Of a DNA stretch of 55,160 nucleotides, positions 26,717-34,804 are shown one piece after another. The DNA is taken from the NCBI GenBank assembly GCA_017516925.1, contig JAFXAQ010000016.1, forward strand, positions 1 through 55,160, in the 5' to 3' direction. The translations under genes were made by a program, and so were the position numbers. Origin of the DNA: Oscillospiraceae bacterium (lineage in GTDB: Bacteria; Bacillota; Clostridia; Oscillospirales; Oscillospiraceae). The notes below the pieces were generated by a model. That model searched no databases, was not told the origin of the DNA, and worked only from the letters and a program-made list of their open reading frames with translations. Position 1 is the first letter of the stretch, and each line of letters opens with the position of its first letter.

Positions 26717-26873
26717 AAAGGTGCTGTCTCAAAATGCATATGTCGGGAATGACCTATGTGTCATTCCGAAAAAATTACAGAATAAACACTTTAGGAACAG
26801 CACATAGGCCGTTCCCTACAAATAAATATTTATTTTTGGGGGTGTCTCATACATTTTGAGACACCCCCTTAAT
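26717..26873. repeat. MITE-like element between convergent genes, carrying a terminator
   Basis: The gap of about 160 bp between the two convergent genes is a composite. Its ends are inverted copies of a motif containing TGTCTCAAAATG (26724-26735, and on the minus strand 26865-26854). Inside are a GGAATGAC/GTCATTCC hairpin (26746-26767), a degenerate GTAGGG-type half unit (26792-26819), and a strong GGGGGTGTCTCA/TGAGACACCCCC hairpin (26838-26871) that can terminate both genes. It contains no gene and looks like a small non-autonomous repeat. Confidence 0.55.
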
Positions 26874-28427
26874 TTATTGTTCAATGCCCACCACAACATT
26901 CTGGTGGTCAAAGAGGAAGCACGCTGTTTCCATACCGGCAATGGTTTCTGCCAGAGCAGTATCTTTCACCAGCAAAAGCTTCTGTTGTCCATCTTCCCGA
27001 ATGCCCGTGAACTGGTAAAAATCATTTTTCACCGACTTCATCACACTGCCGTCTTCACGCTGGACGATGGTGTAGGTATGACCATCGGTCACCGGCACAA
27101 ATTCGCCCCGCACATAGCCCTCCGGCTTTTCTGTGGGGGTCCGTTCCGTTCCAAAAAGCTCGTCCAGGATACGAAGCTGCTCATTCTGCACCGCCTCCGC
27201 AGCGCCTTTTGCGCCGGGAGAACCGCTTACCTCATAGGAGGTGGTCCACTCGAAACACTCCGGGGTTGCCAGATACTGGTTGGCGCCGTTGGTGCAGGAG
27301 GCATAGAAGGTCATTTTGTAGGGAGAGTTCTCCCGAACGTACATTGCATTGGTGTCGAAAATCTCAAAGGGCGCGGAAACCATGGCAAAATCGCCGATAG
27401 CAAAGACGTTGAGATAGGCCTTCAGCTTGCCGCCGTCTTTGGTATCCACCAGCATCATTTGCTCTTTATGCTGGATGTTTTCTATGGCAATGGGGGTGAA
27501 ATTGGCTGCGGCTGCCACCGCATCTGCACCTAAGGTACGACCCAGCTGAGCATAGTCACTGCTGCTGGCGCGCATCGTTTCTTCCTCCAGCATCGTGCTT
27601 GTTGCCAGATTTCCGCCACCACCCTGAATAAACATAGACTGGCAATTCAGCTCTGCTTCCACATAATTCCGCATCACGCCGGCATAATCCGAGGTGGCTG
27701 TGGTTTTTGGAATGTTGGCCGCACACAGATGGCCCTGATAATTCATCATTACCACATCTTTGCCGCCCTCACGGGTGAATTTTACCATCTGAAGCAGATC
27801 GTCCGCAACCGTGGTATGTCCGTACCAAGTCACATCCTCGGCAAGCTTTGCCTTATTGGAAGTCAGGTACTCGCCGTCAGTGACCAGATAGTGCCGCACG
27901 GTATTGCAGCCCTCTGCCCGGGTGAAGGTAGTGGAAACCTCCGTCACCGGCTTCCGGTCCTGCATAGCCACTTTTGCTGCAGTCCTGACGTTGTAGGTCA
28001 GCTCCGTGATATAAGTGACTACCTTAACATCTGTCTCACGAATGGCCACACCATTGTGATTATGGGTGCAGTGAAAGAAGATATTCTCTTCCGGAATTCC
28101 CGTTTCGCTACGGATAGCATCGCGCATAGCATCTGCCATAAAAGCCGTCAGCATATCCAGCGCCACGATCATCACCGTGTTGTCGTTGGCGTCGGTAATG
28201 GCAATGGCGATGGCCTTCAGCGGACAATCCACCGCCTGCGACCAACGTTTCGACGGCTCCCACTGCGTACCTGCATACCCATCCAAGGGCAGTGATATAT
28301 TCGGGCTGATATCCAACACAGCATATCCTACAGACAAGCCCACCTTATTTCTCCCGCTTATTTTACCACAAGCCGTAATGCCAAACAGTAGCACCAGCAC
28401 TAACAGTATCGATACTACTTTTTTCAT
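26874..28427 (-). CDS. Neutral/alkaline ceramidase-like lipoprotein
   Basis: A 517-residue exported lipoprotein: signal MKKVVSILLVLVLLFG with lipobox ITAC (Cys20). The mature part resembles the N-terminal catalytic domain of neutral/alkaline non-lysosomal ceramidase: VGYAVLDISPN near 33, FHCTHNHNG at 118-126 (zinc-site THxH), a further His in NYQGHLCAAN, and QGGGGNLATS near 271. Ceramidases hydrolyse the amide bond of ceramide; bacterial homologues in the gut are mostly of unknown substrate. It lies 9 nt after dapF, so it may be co-transcribed with lysine genes, with no obvious metabolic link. It is anchored on the outer face of the membrane. Family 0.8, activity uncertain. Confidence 0.8.
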   Translation of the reverse strand: MKKVVSILLVLVLLFGITACGKISGRNKVGLSVGYAVLDISPNISLPLDGYAGTQWEPSKRWSQAVDCPLKAIAIAITDANDNTVMIVALDMLTAFMADAMRDAIRSETGIPEENIFFHCTHNHNGVAIRETDVKVVTYITELTYNVRTAAKVAMQDRKPVTEVSTTFTRAEGCNTVRHYLVTDGEYLTSNKAKLAEDVTWYGHTTVADDLLQMVKFTREGGKDVVMMNYQGHLCAANIPKTTATSDYAGVMRNYVEAELNCQSMFIQGGGGNLATSTMLEEETMRASSSDYAQLGRTLGADAVAAAANFTPIAIENIQHKEQMMLVDTKDGGKLKAYLNVFAIGDFAMVSAPFEIFDTNAMYVRENSPYKMTFYASCTNGANQYLATPECFEWTTSYEVSGSPGAKGAAEAVQNEQLRILDELFGTERTPTEKPEGYVRGEFVPVTDGHTYTIVQREDGSVMKSVKNDFYQFTGIREDGQQKLLLVKDTALAETIAGMETACFLFDHQNVVVGIEQ

Positions 28428-28436
28428 AACTCACCC

Positions 28437-29216
28437 CTAAATGTTCGTATATTCTCTCCACAAAAGGGCAGGACCCTCCAGATAGATTTTTTCCACCTCC
28501 GGAGCCTTGCCTGCAATCTCTATCTTCAGCAAACCGCCTTGGTTTTCTGCCTCCAGAACACCGCCGGGCAGCTGCCCTGTTGCCCACAGCACCACCGCAA
28601 CGCTGGCGCTGCCGGTACCGCAAGCCAGGGTGAAATCCTCCACCCCTCGCTCATAGGTCAAAACACGGATACGGTTTTCCCCCAGATGGCTGTAAAAATT
28701 CACATTTACCCCCTTGGGGAACACCGGGCTATGTCGCAGCTGCAGAAACCGCGCCCGCAATTCTTCCTTCTGGGAAAAGTCCAGTCCTTCCCGCTTTGTC
28801 ACACTATGGGGAACACCGGGCTTGCCCAGCTCCACATAAGCGGTTTCCCCCAGCCGGTGCAAATCCAGCACCTGTGGATTATTCAGCCGAACACGGTAGC
28901 GTTCACTGTCTATCCGCTGTCCGTAAACCAGACCCGCATCGGTTTGTACCGTCATTTTCTCTCCGGCAATGCCCCTGTCAAAGGCAAATTTGCACACGCA
29001 CCGGGCGCCGTTACCGCACATTTCACCCCGGGTACCGTCAGAATTATAAAAGTGCAGGCGAAAATCCGCAATTTCCGAGGTATCCACAGCCAAAAGCCCG
29101 TCCGCCTTCAACCGGGCGCACAGGCTTTTGGTCAATTCCGGAAAATCCAGAGCAAGCCCCCGGGCATCCAGCACAGCAAAGGTGTTTCCTGCACCGCTCA
29201 TATGCCAAATGTTCAA
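28437..29216 (-). CDS. dapF: Diaminopimelate epimerase
   Basis: A 259-residue PLP-independent epimerase turning LL- into meso-diaminopimelate for lysine and peptidoglycan. The two catalytic cysteines are in MCGNGARC (C67) and ACGTGSASV (near 205). It starts with TTG at 29216: AGGAGGG (29229-29223) is 6 nt upstream and the product begins MNIWHMSGAGNTF as the family expects. A 164-bp palindromic element separates it from dapB and ends at the base beside this ribosome binding site, so it may influence dapF translation. Length is slightly short of 270-280 residue homologues. Confidence 0.95.
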   Translation of the reverse strand: MNIWHMSGAGNTFAVLDARGLALDFPELTKSLCARLKADGLLAVDTSEIADFRLHFYNSDGTRGEMCGNGARCVCKFAFDRGIAGEKMTVQTDAGLVYGQRIDSERYRVRLNNPQVLDLHRLGETAYVELGKPGVPHSVTKREGLDFSQKEELRARFLQLRHSPVFPKGVNVNFYSHLGENRIRVLTYERGVEDFTLACGTGSASVAVVLWATGQLPGGVLEAENQGGLLKIEIAGKAPEVEKIYLEGPALLWREYTNI

Positions 29217-29229
29217 ATCTTGCCCTCCT

Positions 29230-29393
29230 GAGTAACCGATGATGACATCGGCAAGTAGTAGTGGCGAGAGGTTTTGTCACAAGTTAAAGTTTGGGAAACG
29301 GAGGAATACTTCGTGTATTTCCCGTTTTCCAAGCTGAAAAGTTGGGGCAAAATATCCGCCAATAACCGACGACGATTTCGTCATCGGTTACTC
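29230..29393. repeat. 164-bp full-length imperfect palindrome (MITE-like) in the dap operon
   Basis: Both ends read GAGTAACCGATGA inward (29230-29242 and, on the minus strand, 29393-29381). The two halves match along their whole length, by eye about 70 percent, centred at 29312 with a small hairpin AATAC-TTCGT-GTATT (29305-29319). Blocks such as TTTTG, TTGG and AAACGG recur symmetrically. It has no coding capacity. The dapB stop (29390-29388) lies in one end and the dapF ribosome binding site abuts the other. As RNA the whole element would fold as one long hairpin. Confidence 0.75.
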
Positions 29394-30107
29394 TAATAGC
29401 TGGTCCATATTGTAAAGGCCGGGCTTTTGTCCCACAATAAACCGGGCGGCATCCACAGCGCCCTGGGCCAGCATCTCACGGCTGCCTGCCTCGTGGCGCA
29501 GCGTCAGGGACTGATTGGCTGTGGTAATATGCACCTCGTGAACACCTACCACATTGCCCATCCGCAAGGAGGAAATTCCAACCTCACCGGGCTGGCGCTT
29601 GCCCTCTCCTGCCCGACCGCAGTGCTCATACAGCTCAGGTCTGGCAGATTTCACCGCCTGAAACAGCATTTTTGCCGTTCCGGAGGGTGCATCCACCTTC
29701 CGGTTATGATGAATTTCCACAATTTCGATATCCGCCTCCGGGAAGCAGGCTGCCGCCTGTTTTGCAAGTTTACATAACACCGCAATTCCCAGGCTCATAT
29801 TTCCGGACCAGAACACCGGAATTTCCTCGGCAGCATCATAAATCAGCTGCTTTTCCTCCCGGGTATGCCCGGTGGTGCCAATCACCGCGGCGCAGCCCAG
29901 CCCTCTGGCGCAGGCAAGCACATCGGTAACAGCGCTATGGTGAGAAAAATCAATCACCACGTCCGCCGATATCCGCCCAAGCTCCTGAAAGGTTCTGGCA
30001 ATGCCGTTTTCGCCGTCAATACTCACCCGGGCAACAATTTCCTCACCCAGAAGATTATCAATCAGCTTTCCCATGGCGCCATTGGCGCCCCACAGCAGGG
30101 CCCTCAT
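29388..30107 (-). CDS. dapB: 4-hydroxy-tetrahydrodipicolinate reductase
   Basis: A 239-residue reductase of the diaminopimelate pathway. The NAD(P)H-binding N-terminus MRALLWGANGAMGKL, the GTTGHT loop and the signature EIHHNRKVDAPSGTA (catalytic His and Lys) are intact. ATG 30107 shares one base with the dapA TGA (TGATG), indicating coupled translation; a GTG one codon upstream is the alternative. The stop codon is provided by the end of a palindromic repeat, directly after the expected C-terminus YNMDQLLE, so little or nothing seems lost. Confidence 0.94.
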   Translation of the reverse strand: MRALLWGANGAMGKLIDNLLGEEIVARVSIDGENGIARTFQELGRISADVVIDFSHHSAVTDVLACARGLGCAAVIGTTGHTREEKQLIYDAAEEIPVFWSGNMSLGIAVLCKLAKQAAACFPEADIEIVEIHHNRKVDAPSGTAKMLFQAVKSARPELYEHCGRAGEGKRQPGEVGISSLRMGNVVGVHEVHITTANQSLTLRHEAGSREMLAQGAVDAARFIVGQKPGLYNMDQLLE

Positions 30108-30991
30108 CACAGGACACCCAGCTTCTTCATCTGGGCAAAAAGGTTTGCCCTGGTTGCCGGCTCCATAGGTGTCAGGGGCATCCGCAGGTATTCCTCCCCA
30201 AAGCCCATTTCCGCCACCGCTGCCTTGGCAGGGATGGGGTTCACTTCACTGAACAGTGCGTCAATCAGCGGTAGCATCCGGCATTGCAGCTTGCCTGCCC
30301 CTGCCACGTCACCGGCAAAGAACTTGTCGGTCATCTCCACTGCCTGCTTCGGCGCCACATTGGACAGCACACTGATACAGCCCAGACCGCCCACGGACAT
30401 CATCGGCACCGTCAAAGCATCCTCGCCGGAATAAATCGCCAGCTTGTCTGCGCATCTGGAGGCGATTTCCACCACCTGCGCCATATTGCCGGAGGCTTCC
30501 TTCAAGCCGCAGATATTGGGGTGCTCTGCCAGCTTTTCCACGGTACCCGGCTGGAGATTACAGCCGGTACGGCTGGGAACATTATACATAATCAGGGGCT
30601 TTGTGGCAGCGTCCGCAATCATGGAAAAATGCTTGTACAAGCCGCCCTGGGTAGCTTTATTATAGTAGGGAGTTACTGCCAGAAGGGCATCTGCGCCGGC
30701 AGCGCAGGCATCCTTGGCAAAATCCAGAACGTGCTCGGTATTGTTGGTGCCTACACCGGCAATCACAGGCACTCTGCCATTTACCCGGTCAATGGTAAAG
30801 CGGATGACATCCTTTCTCTCCTGGGGAGAAAGGGTTGCGCTTTCGCCGGTGGTGCCCACCGCAACCAGTGCGTTAATTCCGTTTTCCAGCTGAAAATCAA
30901 TAAACCGGGCAAAGGTTTCATAGTCCACCCCGGTAGAAGTCATGGGGGTGACCATAGCCGTTGCCATACCCTTAAAAACAATTTCCTTCAT
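30107..30991 (-). CDS. dapA: 4-hydroxy-tetrahydrodipicolinate synthase
   Basis: A 294-residue class I aldolase condensing pyruvate and aspartate semialdehyde. GVGTTGESATL near residue 45, the Tyr of YNVPSRTGCNL near 135 and the Schiff-base Lys of CGLKEASGN near 163 are present. ATG 30991 has AAAAGGAGG upstream. First gene of dapA-dapB-dapF. The 205-bp divergent gap to the GH20-like gene shows a possible -10 TAGAAT (31030-31025) without a clear -35, and no recognisable lysine riboswitch. Confidence 0.95.
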   Translation of the reverse strand: MKEIVFKGMATAMVTPMTSTGVDYETFARFIDFQLENGINALVAVGTTGESATLSPQERKDVIRFTIDRVNGRVPVIAGVGTNNTEHVLDFAKDACAAGADALLAVTPYYNKATQGGLYKHFSMIADAATKPLIMYNVPSRTGCNLQPGTVEKLAEHPNICGLKEASGNMAQVVEIASRCADKLAIYSGEDALTVPMMSVGGLGCISVLSNVAPKQAVEMTDKFFAGDVAGAGKLQCRMLPLIDALFSEVNPIPAKAAVAEMGFGEEYLRMPLTPMEPATRANLFAQMKKLGVL

Positions 30992-31196
30992 AAAAGGTTC
31001 CTCCTTTTACTTTTTTTCAAGTATATTCTACCATACTCCTCGCAAAAAAGAAACACCTAATTTTCGGCAGTATTCCATGCCGGCTTTTATGGTTCTGTTC
31101 TTTTATTTCCTTGTTTTTTATTTTATTTTTTGCCTTGCCATATAATGGTGAATGTGCTACTATTTGAGGTGTATATTTTAGACAGGAGGTTTTTCT

Positions 31197-33416
31197 ATGT
31201 ATACAATTGACGAAATTCGCATTCAGATTCAGCCGGTCCCCCAAAAAGTAACCGCACTGGAGGGCGCAAACCTGAAGATTGTTCCTTCCGGAAAGGTTCA
31301 CCTTACGGTTCCTGCCGATGTAAAGGGCCCTGCCAAGACCGCTGTAGAGGATATGAAAGCATACTGGATGTCCAAATTGGGTGAGGACTGCTTTGCAGAG
31401 GACGGCATTGCCATTACTTTGGCGCTGGCAGAAAAGCCGGAAGAAGTGAAAAGCGAAAACGAAGGCTATCGGATTACCGTGGGTACCAACGGTGTTACCA
31501 TCGAGGGCTTCGGTGAAAGCGGCTTGTTCTATGGCGTGATTTCCTTCCGCCAGATGGCCGATTGGAATCAGTATGGGCTGGAGCTTCCTGCCGTGGAGGT
31601 GCTGGACTGGCCGGATTATCCCTTCCGCGGTATGAAGGAAGAGTGCCGCTACGGCTCCAACGTGATGGAAAAAGCCGATTGGTTTGCCATGATTGACGAT
31701 CTTTCTTCCAAGAAGTTCAATAAGGCTTGTATTTCCCTGTATGGCTGCTGGGTGGTGCAGTATGACGGCAAGGTGGCAGAATACCTGTACACACCCATCA
31801 AGGACTATCCCCAGCTGAAAACGCCCCAGACTGTGAAGTACTACTCCCCCTCCGAGGGAAAGTGGTACAACTACGAAACCTTGCCGCCTATGTTCCGGGA
31901 TGATTTCCTGGGAGAAGTGATCGTCTATGCCAAGAACCACGGTATCGATGTGGTCCCCGGCATCAACTCCTTTGGTCACAACACCCTGTTCCCGGCGCAA
32001 ATTCCGGCAGTCTCCCCTGTAGACGAGGAAGGCAACCCCACCAAAACCGGCTTCTGTACATCTTCCGAAGAGACCTATAAGCTGCTGTTCTCCTTCTACG
32101 ATGATATCATCGACAACTACTTGTTGCCCAACAATATTACCACCTTCAACATTATGCTCGATGAAGTGCGGGATCAATTTGGCGCCAACGCAGAAATGCC
32201 CAACAAAGAACTGTCCGCCTGGTGCAAATGCGAAAAGTGCAGCAAGAAGGACAGAGCAGATATTTTCTTTGACCACGCATTCAAAATCATCCGCCACCTG
32301 AAGGAAAAGGGTATGAAGTCCATTTTGATGGCAAACGATATGTTCGTCCGGGAAAGCTCGCAGATGGGCGACAATATCGGCAAGCGGATGCTGGCAAAGG
32401 TTGCGGAATATGATGTAGCAGATGTGCTGGTGCTGGACTGGTGGCGGTATACCGATCTGGTGAGCACCATTGGCTTCAAAATTTTGCCGGACGAACTGAA
32501 TATGCGAAGTGTTTTTGCTCCCTGGAATGGCTACTACATTTGGAGCTCTTTGACCACCCCCTTGCGCAATATTAAATGGCAGGCAGACCTGATGCACAAT
32601 TCCAAGACGGCAGAGGGTCTTTACGCCTATGCAATGTGGGACAAGAGCTATGACCTGATGCACGATTGCCACACTGACCTGTGCTGGAACCACGACGGTG
32701 CCGGTGAGTTGGAGGATGTGGTGCGCCGCTATGTGCTGCGGCACTTTGCCCCTATGGCGGATGAAGTGGAACATGCATATACGCTGCTGCAATGGATGAA
32801 TGAGGATCGCAAAGAAGTTCGGGATCCCCAGAACCCCCTTGGCAACATCATCAGCCACCGTCTTTTGATGACTGCCCGTTTAAGCTACTATAATTTCTGT
32901 TATTATAAGCCGGATCAGCCGTATCCCCGTCACTTCCCCGCCCAGGCGCTGAAAAGCCTGTTCGCCTACGGTTCCCGGATGGATAGCGAGCGCGCCATTT
33001 ATGCGATCAGTTCTATGGCAAAGGAAGCGCTGGCTATCTTTGAAAAGGCAGCCATCACGCCCGGCTGTGATCAGGAAATGGCACGGCGGATGGTCTATGA
33101 GTTCCGCAATTATGTGACCCAAACCGAGGACTGGATTGCGCTAATAAAGATCTACGACATTACACAAAAGGGTGGCGACCAGAAGAAGATTGCGCCCATC
33201 GCCAAAGCACGGAAAGAAGCACGTCTGGCACTGATGCTCTGCTGCGAGCAGACCAAGGAAGACTGGGTGTGCAAGGCTGCCACGATGCGGAACCACTCTG
33301 TGTTTATGCAGACCTTTACAGATATTGAAAATTATATCAACACCACCGACGAACCCCAGCTGGACCTGATGGATATCACGCCCATTATGAGCAAAGAAAA
33401 CTTTATGGTCCGCTAA
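31197..33416 (+). CDS. GH20-like glycoside hydrolase with zincin-like N-terminal domain
   Basis: A 739-residue cytosolic protein. Residues about 20-135 look like the GH20b (zincin-like) domain, and about 140-480 form a TIM barrel beginning LDWPDYPFRGMKEECRYG. GH20 hexosaminidases use a neighbouring Asp-Glu pair with substrate-assisted catalysis; D322-E323 in IMLDEVRDQFG fits. Unusually, W342-C343-K-C345-E-K-C348 follows shortly after, a CxCxxC cluster like those in DUF4838-type proteins, perhaps metal binding. About 250 C-terminal residues are helical and unassigned. The ATG has CAGGAGG upstream, with TATAAT at 31141-31146. It is co-transcribed with the MFS gene 35 nt downstream. N-acetylhexosaminidase activity is inference. 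Confidence 0.72.
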   Translation: MYTIDEIRIQIQPVPQKVTALEGANLKIVPSGKVHLTVPADVKGPAKTAVEDMKAYWMSKLGEDCFAEDGIAITLALAEKPEEVKSENEGYRITVGTNGVTIEGFGESGLFYGVISFRQMADWNQYGLELPAVEVLDWPDYPFRGMKEECRYGSNVMEKADWFAMIDDLSSKKFNKACISLYGCWVVQYDGKVAEYLYTPIKDYPQLKTPQTVKYYSPSEGKWYNYETLPPMFRDDFLGEVIVYAKNHGIDVVPGINSFGHNTLFPAQIPAVSPVDEEGNPTKTGFCTSSEETYKLLFSFYDDIIDNYLLPNNITTFNIMLDEVRDQFGANAEMPNKELSAWCKCEKCSKKDRADIFFDHAFKIIRHLKEKGMKSILMANDMFVRESSQMGDNIGKRMLAKVAEYDVADVLVLDWWRYTDLVSTIGFKILPDELNMRSVFAPWNGYYIWSSLTTPLRNIKWQADLMHNSKTAEGLYAYAMWDKSYDLMHDCHTDLCWNHDGAGELEDVVRRYVLRHFAPMADEVEHAYTLLQWMNEDRKEVRDPQNPLGNIISHRLLMTARLSYYNFCYYKPDQPYPRHFPAQALKSLFAYGSRMDSERAIYAISSMAKEALAIFEKAAITPGCDQEMARRMVYEFRNYVTQTEDWIALIKIYDITQKGGDQKKIAPIAKARKEARLALMLCCEQTKEDWVCKAATMRNHSVFMQTFTDIENYINTTDEPQLDLMDITPIMSKENFMVR

Positions 33417-33451
33417 TTTATTCCCAGCTGCAAGAAAGAAGGCCCCTTTTT

Positions 33452-34693
33452 ATGAAAGCAATGCTACGAAAACATTATCACTGGATTATTGCGGCTATCA
33501 TATTCCTTGAGATACTCGTATATGGAGGCATCGTCACCAGCATTGGCATTTATACAGTCCCCATTACAGAGGGTCTTTCCGTCGGTCGGGGTCCATTCAC
33601 TCTGGCAGGCCTGCCTTATGGCGTGCTTTCCTTTATCAGCTCAATGTTTACCGGCGTTTTGCTTCGCAAGTTTGGCTATAAGCAGCTTACCGTCGGCTCG
33701 CTTATTCTTACCTCTGCAGGTCTGGTTGTGATGGCAGTTGCCCCGGATTTGTGGTGGTTCGGTGTTGGCAGAGGTCTCACCGGTCTTGGCTATGGCGCCT
33801 GCTTTACCGCAGGCTCCGTATGGATCATTAAGCAATGGTTTCGAAGCCGACTGGGATTGGTGCTTGGCGTCGTCTCTATGGCATCCGGTTTTGGCGGCAG
33901 TCTGATGTCCCTTGCGTTTTCCCGGATCATTGTAGCCTTTGACTGGCGCACAGCGCTGCTGGTGGAAGGCGCCTTGCCCATTGTGATTGCCTTTCTGTAC
34001 CTGCTGGTCCATAATACTCCGGAGAAAATAAACCTGAAGCCCTATGGCACAGGAGAAAAAGCCATCAAAAGAATTCGCCCGGAAAGCGACTGGGAAGGTC
34101 TGTCCATAAAGCAGCAGTACCGCCATCCCCTATTTTATATTATGTGCGCTGCAACGCTATTGAGCACCATGTGCGTTTATGCAACCAACGCAGTTATGAA
34201 CCCGCATTTTCAGGATAACGGCTATTCACAAACGGCTGCAGCAAGCTATGACAGTGCGCTTATGCTAATCGTTGCGTTTGTAAAATTGCTCTTAGGGTGG
34301 ATCAGCGATCGCTATGGCGCAAAGCCGGTGGCACTTCTGTGTCTGGGATGTGCCGCAGCCGGCCAATGGATCCTGGCAGATGTATCAAACCCTGTGTTGT
34401 CCTACATAGGCGTTGCATTGTTTGCCGTGGGTCTTTGCTTATCCACCATTGCCATACCGCTGATTGCCCTCCCCTTGTTTGGATATCGGGGAAGCGCAGA
34501 AATCAACGGTATCATCGTGGGAATGTCTGCCCTTGCAGGTCTGATAACCGCACCCATCTGCAATTTTATATTTGACCGTGTTGGAAGCTACAGCCCCTCT
34601 TTTAAGGTTGCCTCAATATTGGAGATTTGTCTTGTAGCAGTCTATCTTTTAATGTTCTCTATGGCAGATAAAGTAAGAAAAAGAAACACATAA
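33452..34693 (+). CDS. MFS transporter
   Basis: A 413-residue major facilitator permease with twelve hydrophobic segments and a central cytoplasmic loop (about 190-215). GRGLTGLGYGACFTAGS near residue 108 and LLGWISDRYGAKPVALL near 278 (the loop motif between helices 8 and 9) are typical of the anion/monocarboxylate-like MFS groups. Following the GH20-like gene by 35 nt and ending in a terminator, it presumably imports that enzyme's substrate or exports a product. The substrate is unknown. Confidence 0.88.
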   Translation: MKAMLRKHYHWIIAAIIFLEILVYGGIVTSIGIYTVPITEGLSVGRGPFTLAGLPYGVLSFISSMFTGVLLRKFGYKQLTVGSLILTSAGLVVMAVAPDLWWFGVGRGLTGLGYGACFTAGSVWIIKQWFRSRLGLVLGVVSMASGFGGSLMSLAFSRIIVAFDWRTALLVEGALPIVIAFLYLLVHNTPEKINLKPYGTGEKAIKRIRPESDWEGLSIKQQYRHPLFYIMCAATLLSTMCVYATNAVMNPHFQDNGYSQTAAASYDSALMLIVAFVKLLLGWISDRYGAKPVALLCLGCAAAGQWILADVSNPVLSYIGVALFAVGLCLSTIAIPLIALPLFGYRGSAEINGIIVGMSALAGLITAPICNFIFDRVGSYSPSFKVASILEICLVAVYLLMFSMADKVRKRNT

Positions 34694-34697
34694 AAAC

Positions 34698-34733
34698 ATC
34701 GGCAATCCTTAAAAAGGATTGCCGATATTTTTT
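34698..34733 (+). terminator. Terminator of the GH20-MFS unit
   Basis: A perfect 13-bp stem (34698-34710 with 34714-34726, loop AAA) followed by seven T's. Confidence 0.92.
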
Positions 34734-34804
34734 TATCAAATTTTATCAACCAGTCTGGCCTTGCATATTGCTTTGACCGCCAAAAATAATCACATCTATG
34801 TTTT

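Noticed and set aside
31080-31146. Apparent similarity of the T-rich regions upstream of the GH20-like and M81 genes (both contain TGCCTTG)
   Set aside because: Agreement beyond the heptamer is only general T-richness; not strong enough to call a shared operator.
30992-31196. Possible lysine riboswitch upstream of dapA
   Set aside because: The gap is AT-rich, with no stem array or conserved L-box blocks visible and no terminator before dapA.
31017-32858. A 613-codon frame antisense to the GH20-like gene
   Set aside because: No family resemblance; composition typical of an antisense shadow, and the sense frame has motifs and a ribosome binding site.
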